64,000 nt of DNA from Candidatus Bathyarchaeia archaeon (GTDB lineage: Archaea > Thermoproteota > Bathyarchaeia > Bathyarchaeales > DTEX01): contig JAWBXB010000009.1 of the NCBI GenBank assembly GCA_038868075.1, positions 1 through 64,000 on the forward strand, given 5' to 3'. The notes beneath the pieces were generated by a model. That model was not told the DNA's origin. It was given only the letters and a program-made list of their open reading frames with translations, and did no database searches. This document shows, piece by piece, positions 62,996 to 64,000 of this stretch. A program made the translations under genes and the position numbers. How positions within the stretch are numbered: the first letter of the stretch is position 1; each line of letters opens with the position of its first letter.

Positions 62996-64000
62996 CATCC
63001 ATCTTATAATCCACTGAAAGTCTGAAATAAGCTTGCGTATTGGCAAATTCTGGGGACATTTCTTCTCACATGTGCCACATCTAATGCATGCCTCAACACC
63101 CTCTCCCCGCGGGATAACTGCAAAATATTCTTTCGCAATCTGACGCCTCTCATCCTCATTAGGGGTTCTAAGAAGTTTATTATAGAATGCTAAAATTTCT
63201 GGTATTCTTACGTTTTGGGGGCATGGCATACAATAATGGCATCTAGTGCACCCTATAAAACCATGCTGCAAGTACATCTCCCTAACTCTCGCAATAATTT
63301 CCAAATCCTTGGCTGTGAAGATGTTTGATTCAGCTCTGTCAGCAATCTGAACGTTTTCAATAACCTGCTCCATTGTGCTCATACCGCTTAATACAACAGA
63401 AACTTCTGGGTGATTCCAAACCCAGAGAAGAGCCCACTCAACATGGGTTCTCTTTACATCAGCCTTATCCCATATTTCCTGAACTTCTCTCGGAGGTTTA
63501 ATAGCTAACAAACCACCCCTCAAGGGCTCCATGACTACAACTGCAAGTCCTTTTGAAGCAGCATATTTAAGCCCCATTGTTCCAGGGCCTCGCCTACTGC
63601 TTTCGGTATCAATATAATTATATTGGATTTGGCAAAGTGTCCACTTACTGTATCCATCAATTATCTCCTTAAAGACCTCAAACTCATCATGAAAACTGAA
63701 TCCGAAATATTTAATTCTGCCCTCATCAATCTGCCGCTCAGCCCAATCAAGAACATTTAGGTCTAGGGTTTTCCGCCAATTATCCCTATTAAGTCCATGT
63801 AGAAGATAGAAATCTATATAATCAAGCTGCAATCTTCTTAACTGTTCATTAAAAATTTCATCCAGCTCCTCTCCTCTACTTACTCTTCCTATTGGCATCT
63901 TTGTTGCAATCTTAACCTTATCTCGATAGCTATCTTTCAATGCTTTTCCCAGAACAACCTCACTATTTCCGCCATGATAGGGATAAGCTGTATCAATATA
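62990..64000 (-). CDS. aldo/keto reductase with C-terminal 4Fe-4S clusters, N-terminus cut
   Basis: The frame runs off the right edge: beyond the first ATG at 63940 it continues as YIDTAYPYHGGNSEVVLGKA, the normal AKR start region with the catalytic Tyr. Downstream are IATKMPIG with the Lys, YIDFYLLHGLN and the nicotinamide half. The C-terminal 100 residues have FIGCTRCHYCMPCPQNVRIP and EACIRCGTCEKKCPQNLPIR, two Fe-S-type Cys clusters. It may link electron carriers to a carbonyl reduction. It overlaps the end of the GT39 gene. Confidence 0.85.
   Translation of the reverse strand, partial: YIDTAYPYHGGNSEVVLGKALKDSYRDKVKIATKMPIGRVSRGEELDEIFNEQLRRLQLDYIDFYLLHGLNRDNWRKTLDLNVLDWAERQIDEGRIKYFGFSFHDEFEVFKEIIDGYSKWTLCQIQYNYIDTESSRRGPGTMGLKYAASKGLAVVVMEPLRGGLLAIKPPREVQEIWDKADVKRTHVEWALLWVWNHPEVSVVLSGMSTMEQVIENVQIADRAESNIFTAKDLEIIARVREMYLQHGFIGCTRCHYCMPCPQNVRIPEILAFYNKLLRTPNEDERRQIAKEYFAVIPRGEGVEACIRCGTCEKKCPQNLPIRKLISDFQWIIRWMS

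Overview
The window is a stretch of an archaeal chromosome. Archaeal information-processing genes run throughout: both subunits of DNA polymerase D, Orc1/Cdc6, RNA polymerase subunit F, ribosomal protein L21e, an Elf1-like factor, Pus10, Dim1/RsmA with a DUF655 neighbour and GGGP synthase. The tRNA genes carry bulge-helix-bulge introns and promoters have TATA boxes. PolD together with Elf1, type I GAPDH, tetrahydromethanopterin (Ftr), coenzyme F420 (CofD) and B12-dependent ribonucleotide reductase suggests an anaerobic, probably warm-adapted TACK archaeon, with Bathyarchaeia the best guess. This is inference from gene content. No rRNA or marker search could be run.

Layout. 0-1 kb: a tyrosine recombinase cut by the left edge, next to tRNA-Ala(CGC), looks like the end of an integrated element lying mostly outside the window. 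1-3 kb: an unknown gene, a tRNA-Tyr that folds only if four introns are removed, a Cys-rich protein and a minimal FtsX permease. 3-12.8 kb: cofactor and C1 genes (cofD with an FbiB-like reductase, a RibU-like transporter, FmdE-family protein), a primase-like/KaiC-like operon, PfkB-ftr and EhaR-like-purD. 12.9-16.5 kb: a thiolase-like protein that has lost its catalytic residues, paired with a DUF35-HMG-CoA synthase fusion, then a strongly structured candidate ncRNA, an SSB and a TRAM protein. 16.5-25.6 kb: nicotinamidase, class II RNR, Dim1-DUF655-rpoF-L21e-Pus10, tRNA-Phe, a methyltransferase and an exported protein. 25.7-36.6 kb: peptidases, GH36, YchF, cis-prenyltransferase, MTAP, DUF373 and a coiled-coil protein. 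36.6-38.8 kb: a transporter S component with a DUF4430 protein under a large palindrome, and a PhoU-like regulator.

38.9-49.7 kb is the replication centre: DP1, Orc1/Cdc6, an intergenic region with four ORB-like elements (probable oriC), a winged-helix protein, a membrane-anchored winged-helix protein with TGTGATATCACA-type palindromes, Elf1, GGGP synthase and DP2. 49.7-53.5 kb: PRPP synthetase, DUF488, type I GAPDH and archaeal PGK. 53.5-57.3 kb is a decay island: a twice-frameshifted GH4 glycosidase, a broken surface protein, other remnants and a ribbon-helix-helix pair at tRNA-Ala(TGC). 57.3-61.2 kb: small redox/zinc proteins and a sulfur-transfer operon (DsrE, TusA, cysteine desulfurase, IscU, damaged ferredoxin). 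The window ends with a GT39-like glycosyltransferase and an aldo/keto reductase cut by the right edge.

Most operons are short, with 4-base ATGA overlaps. The strongest leads are the four-intron tRNA-Tyr, the catalytically degenerate thiolase with the DUF35-HMGS fusion, the ncRNA candidate at 15.65-15.87 kb, the oriC, the primase-like/KaiC operon and the palindrome cluster around the membrane-anchored regulator.
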